Assembly (NCBI RefSeq): GCF_021028955.1
Contig: NZ_JAIWPE010000025.1
Span: 1 to 64,000, forward strand
DNA: 64,000 nt
Source: Salipaludibacillus sp. CUR1
GTDB lineage: Bacteria; Bacillota; Bacilli; Bacillales; Salisediminibacteriaceae
Direction of reading: 5' to 3'
The notes under the pieces are model-generated. The model did not search any database and was not told the origin of the DNA. It worked only from the letters and a program-made list of their open reading frames with translations. A program made the translations under genes and the position numbers. Positions 62,403 through 64,000 of the stretch are shown in pieces. Position 1 is the stretch's first letter. Each line of letters opens with the position of its first letter.

Positions 62403-62701
62403 TCTCATCACCTCACCAGTTGATCTTTAGCTTTATTTTAACATACAGAAAAACTCGTTTAGTATCTTTAAGACAAAATAATAATACTATTATTCTCATT
62501 TAGTATTATAGAGAACCGTTTTGCATTTTATATAAAAATAGTGTTATTGAGGCTTTAAGAAAGGTTAAATTATAAATTCAAGGTGTTATAATACTAAATG
62601 AACGCATCTGTATTTTATATTCCAATAAAAAAAGAAGTGCTGATCCCAGCAACTTCAACTGTTTATATGTACTGCTTCGTTTCAGAAAATCCATTCCCTT
62701 T
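62403..62701. other. AT-rich intergenic region with repeated TTTAGTAT motifs
   Basis: About 300 bp upstream of the integrase gene. The 14-mer CATTTAGTATTATA (62497-62510) recurs in perfect inverted orientation at 62587-62600, and GTTTAGTATCTT (62457-62468) is a third, imperfect copy; GAATAATAGTATTATT is palindromic nearby. These could be recombinase arm sites or an operator. A 62-codon plus-strand frame at 62598 overlaps the P-loop gene and is not supported. Confidence 0.5.
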
Positions 62702-63217
62702 TTATAACTTATTAAGAAACTGGGAAATGGCTTTTTTAGTCTTTAACCGGTACACATTCTTTGGCTTCCCCAAATTATTAAAATAACGGAGCCTTTCTTC
62801 GGAATTATTTTTTCTCTTATGATAAGTTTTAAGTATAAAACTTAAAAACTCCTTATCCATTTTTTCCGGGCAGCCAGGTCCCATATCTTCCCTGTTACGG
62901 CCTATGTTAGTGAGCCATCTTTTCATTACCCGATAAAGACATATTCTGAGCGGGAGTTCTAAATAAATAATCGTATCTGCTTCTTCTGCTCGTATCTCGT
63001 AGGTTGATGAATAATTACCTTCAATAATCCATTCTCTTTGGTTTACAATCCTTTGTTGTGCGTACGTGAAGTCTTCTTGTGTTGACTTTACCCATCCCGG
63101 TTTCCAGTATAATGTATCTAAATGGTATACAGGGATACCGGTTTTAGCACCCAGCTGCTTAGCAAACGTGGATTTACCAACACCGGCAGACACACCGATA
63201 ACCATCACTTTTTCCAT
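62702..63217 (-). CDS. P-loop adenylate-kinase-like protein (topology modulation/FlaR-like)
   Basis: 171 aa. Walker A GVSAGVGKST at about residues 8-17, then VYHLDTLYWKPGW and EWIIEGNYSST, the pattern of small kinases annotated as DNA topology modulation or FlaR-like proteins; ELPLRICLYRVMKRWL is the conserved late helix. The real activity is unproven. The start is the second of two adjacent ATGs, six bases after GGAGG. Confidence 0.8.
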   Translation of the reverse strand: MEKVMVIGVSAGVGKSTFAKQLGAKTGIPVYHLDTLYWKPGWVKSTQEDFTYAQQRIVNQREWIIEGNYSSTYEIRAEEADTIIYLELPLRICLYRVMKRWLTNIGRNREDMGPGCPEKMDKEFLSFILKTYHKRKNNSEERLRYFNNLGKPKNVYRLKTKKAISQFLNKL

Positions 63218-63305
63218 CATTCTCCTCCGCTATCTGTTTTTTATTTTATTGTGTTTCGGGTATAAAACATATTAACGACGATTATATAAGACAGGAGTGC
63301 AAACT

Positions 63306-63701
63306 ATGAGTCATATTGTTTTATTCGATGGTGATTGTAATATTTGTGACACAAGTGTTCAGTTTATTATTAAAAGGGATCCTAAACAAAAATTTGCTTT
63401 TGCCTCATTACAAAGTGATACAGGGAAATCCCTGTTAAAAAAACATCAGGTGGACAGGCGGACAGACAGCATTGTGCTGATTGAGGAGAACGGTAAAACA
63501 TTTGAAAAGTCTTCTGCAGCTCTTCGTATTGCCCGGAGACTTAAAGGCGGCTGGAAACTGACTGCTATATTTTTAATCGTGCCGTCTTTTATCAGGAATT
63601 TCTTTTACGATCTGATTGCAAAGAACCGTTACAAGTGGTTCGGAAAGAAATCATCGTGCCGGATGCCTACGCCGGATGAACGGGAACGCTTTCTTGATTA
63701 A
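63306..63701 (+). CDS. DCC-family thiol-disulfide oxidoreductase-like protein (YuxK-like)
   Basis: 131 aa. The family motif is at the N-terminus: FDGDCNIC with Cys11 and Cys14, and the later FFYDLIAKNRYKWFG and CRMPTPDERERF are typical. These thioredoxin-fold-like proteins are predicted redox proteins without established substrates. The ATG at 63306 has AGGAG eight bases upstream. Confidence 0.87.
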   Translation: MSHIVLFDGDCNICDTSVQFIIKRDPKQKFAFASLQSDTGKSLLKKHQVDRRTDSIVLIEENGKTFEKSSAALRIARRLKGGWKLTAIFLIVPSFIRNFFYDLIAKNRYKWFGKKSSCRMPTPDERERFLD

Positions 63702-63858
63702 GGTTTTTTATACAGCACAAAATTCTGGACAAAAGCACGAGGTTTCATAGGAATTACTCTTGTGTGGAGGGCACAGACTTCGTCACCTACTGCAAATCTT
63801 CCTTTACCGAGGTATTCCGCTTGTATCGCCTGCCTCGTTAATTCCAGTTCTGTTGCAT
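63698..63858 (-). pseudogene. Small conserved-looking gene with a one-base frameshift at its start
   Basis: Minus strand. An open frame of 52 codons (ATELELTRQAIQAEYLGKGR ... FVLYKKP) has protein-like composition but no start codon in frame. An ATG at 63858-63856 lies immediately before it and is out of frame by one base: ATG-CAACAG would become ATG-GCA-ACA-GAA if one G were restored. Either a recent mutation, a sequencing error, or chance. It overlaps the DCC-family stop codon by a few bases. Family not recognised. Confidence 0.4.
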
Positions 63859-63928
63859 GTGCCTGTTAAGTAAAATTATTATAATAGTTGTCCGATGTTA
63901 CCACTATCCGTTTTTTACCATATCCATA

Positions 63929-64000
63929 TTAGAGATTGTAAAGCACCATTCCTCCCGCTGTTAAAGCGACAATGGCGACAGCACTACCCCATTTGCCGAG
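63929..64000 (-). CDS. C-terminus of a hypothetical membrane protein (cut by window end)
   Basis: The last 23 codons of a minus-strand frame, reading LGKWGSAVAIVALTAGGMVL and ending in TAA. The segment is a hydrophobic helix, as expected for a membrane anchor. The rest lies outside the window. Confidence 0.35.
   Translation of the reverse strand, partial: LGKWGSAVAIVALTAGGMVLYNL

Noticed and set aside
62598-62786. Plus-strand 62-codon frame.
   Set aside because: Begins within the inverted TTTAGTAT motif and overlaps the P-loop gene on the other strand; no ribosome binding site.

Overview
The window reads as chromosome of an endospore-forming, low-to-middle G+C Firmicute of the family Bacillaceae, most likely a halophilic or haloalkaliphilic species. 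The evidence is a complete ectoine operon (ectABC), a gerB-gerA-gerC type spore germination operon, a two-headed DynA dynamin, a Pro-type T-box in front of proBA, TypA/BipA, CvfB, a TnrA-like box at a Bacillus-type ammonium transporter promoter, and strong AGGAGG ribosome binding sites with frequent TTG and GTG starts. No rRNA, tRNA or CRISPR array was seen.

Layout. 1-11.6 kb: stress and housekeeping genes (OsmC, PLD-family protein, a secreted peptidoglycan-binding/3D-domain protein, cupredoxin, M50 protease, Cof phosphatase, E. coli-type SpeD, sulfurtransferase, a Rieske protein split by an apparent one-base frameshift, a degenerate HPr). 11.6-14.4 kb: a sulfonate/nitrate/taurine-type ABC importer with its own promoter. 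14.5-21.5 kb: a membrane protein, a methyltransferase, an array of 103-bp tandem repeats, dynA, and a dispersed intergenic repeat. 21.5-26.3 kb: FabF, a beta-phosphoglucomutase-like enzyme, an SDR coupled to a ParB-like protein, and a multipass membrane protein. 26.5-28.3 kb: an IS200/IS605 element (tnpA+tnpB) whose TnpA has Phe where the catalytic Tyr is expected. 28.3-40 kb: flavodoxin, small proteins, metallophosphoesterase, topoisomerase III, CvfB, IlvA and the germination operon. 40-48.6 kb: a phosphatase/glycerol-1-phosphate dehydrogenase pair, an amt-nucleotidyltransferase-exonuclease operon under a TnrA-like site, a DMT exporter, an acyltransferase and a serine hydrolase. 48.7-57.8 kb: a glycine riboswitch controlling an ACT-domain/UPF0210 pair, T-box-controlled proBA, and typA. 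57.9-64 kb: ectABC, an AbrB-family membrane protein, a solitary tyrosine recombinase, a P-loop kinase-like protein and a DCC-family protein.

Themes. Osmoprotection is served twice: ectoine (ectABC) and proline (proBA, here under tRNA-Pro control). Nitrogen control appears in the amt operon, where a GlnD/DUF294-like nucleotidyltransferase and a DEDDh exonuclease take the place usually held by a PII protein. Four intergenic regions (about 21.1, 33.8, 47.4 and 51.0 kb) carry related copies of a modular repeat containing both a transcription terminator and a conserved GTCCGCC/GGCGGAC hairpin, and a fifth fragment lies at 14.4 kb. With the 103-bp tandem array, the riboswitch-controlled ACT/UPF0210 pair, the PII-less amt operon and the TnpA substitution, these are the observations most worth following. 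All calls are from reading the sequence; no database search was run.
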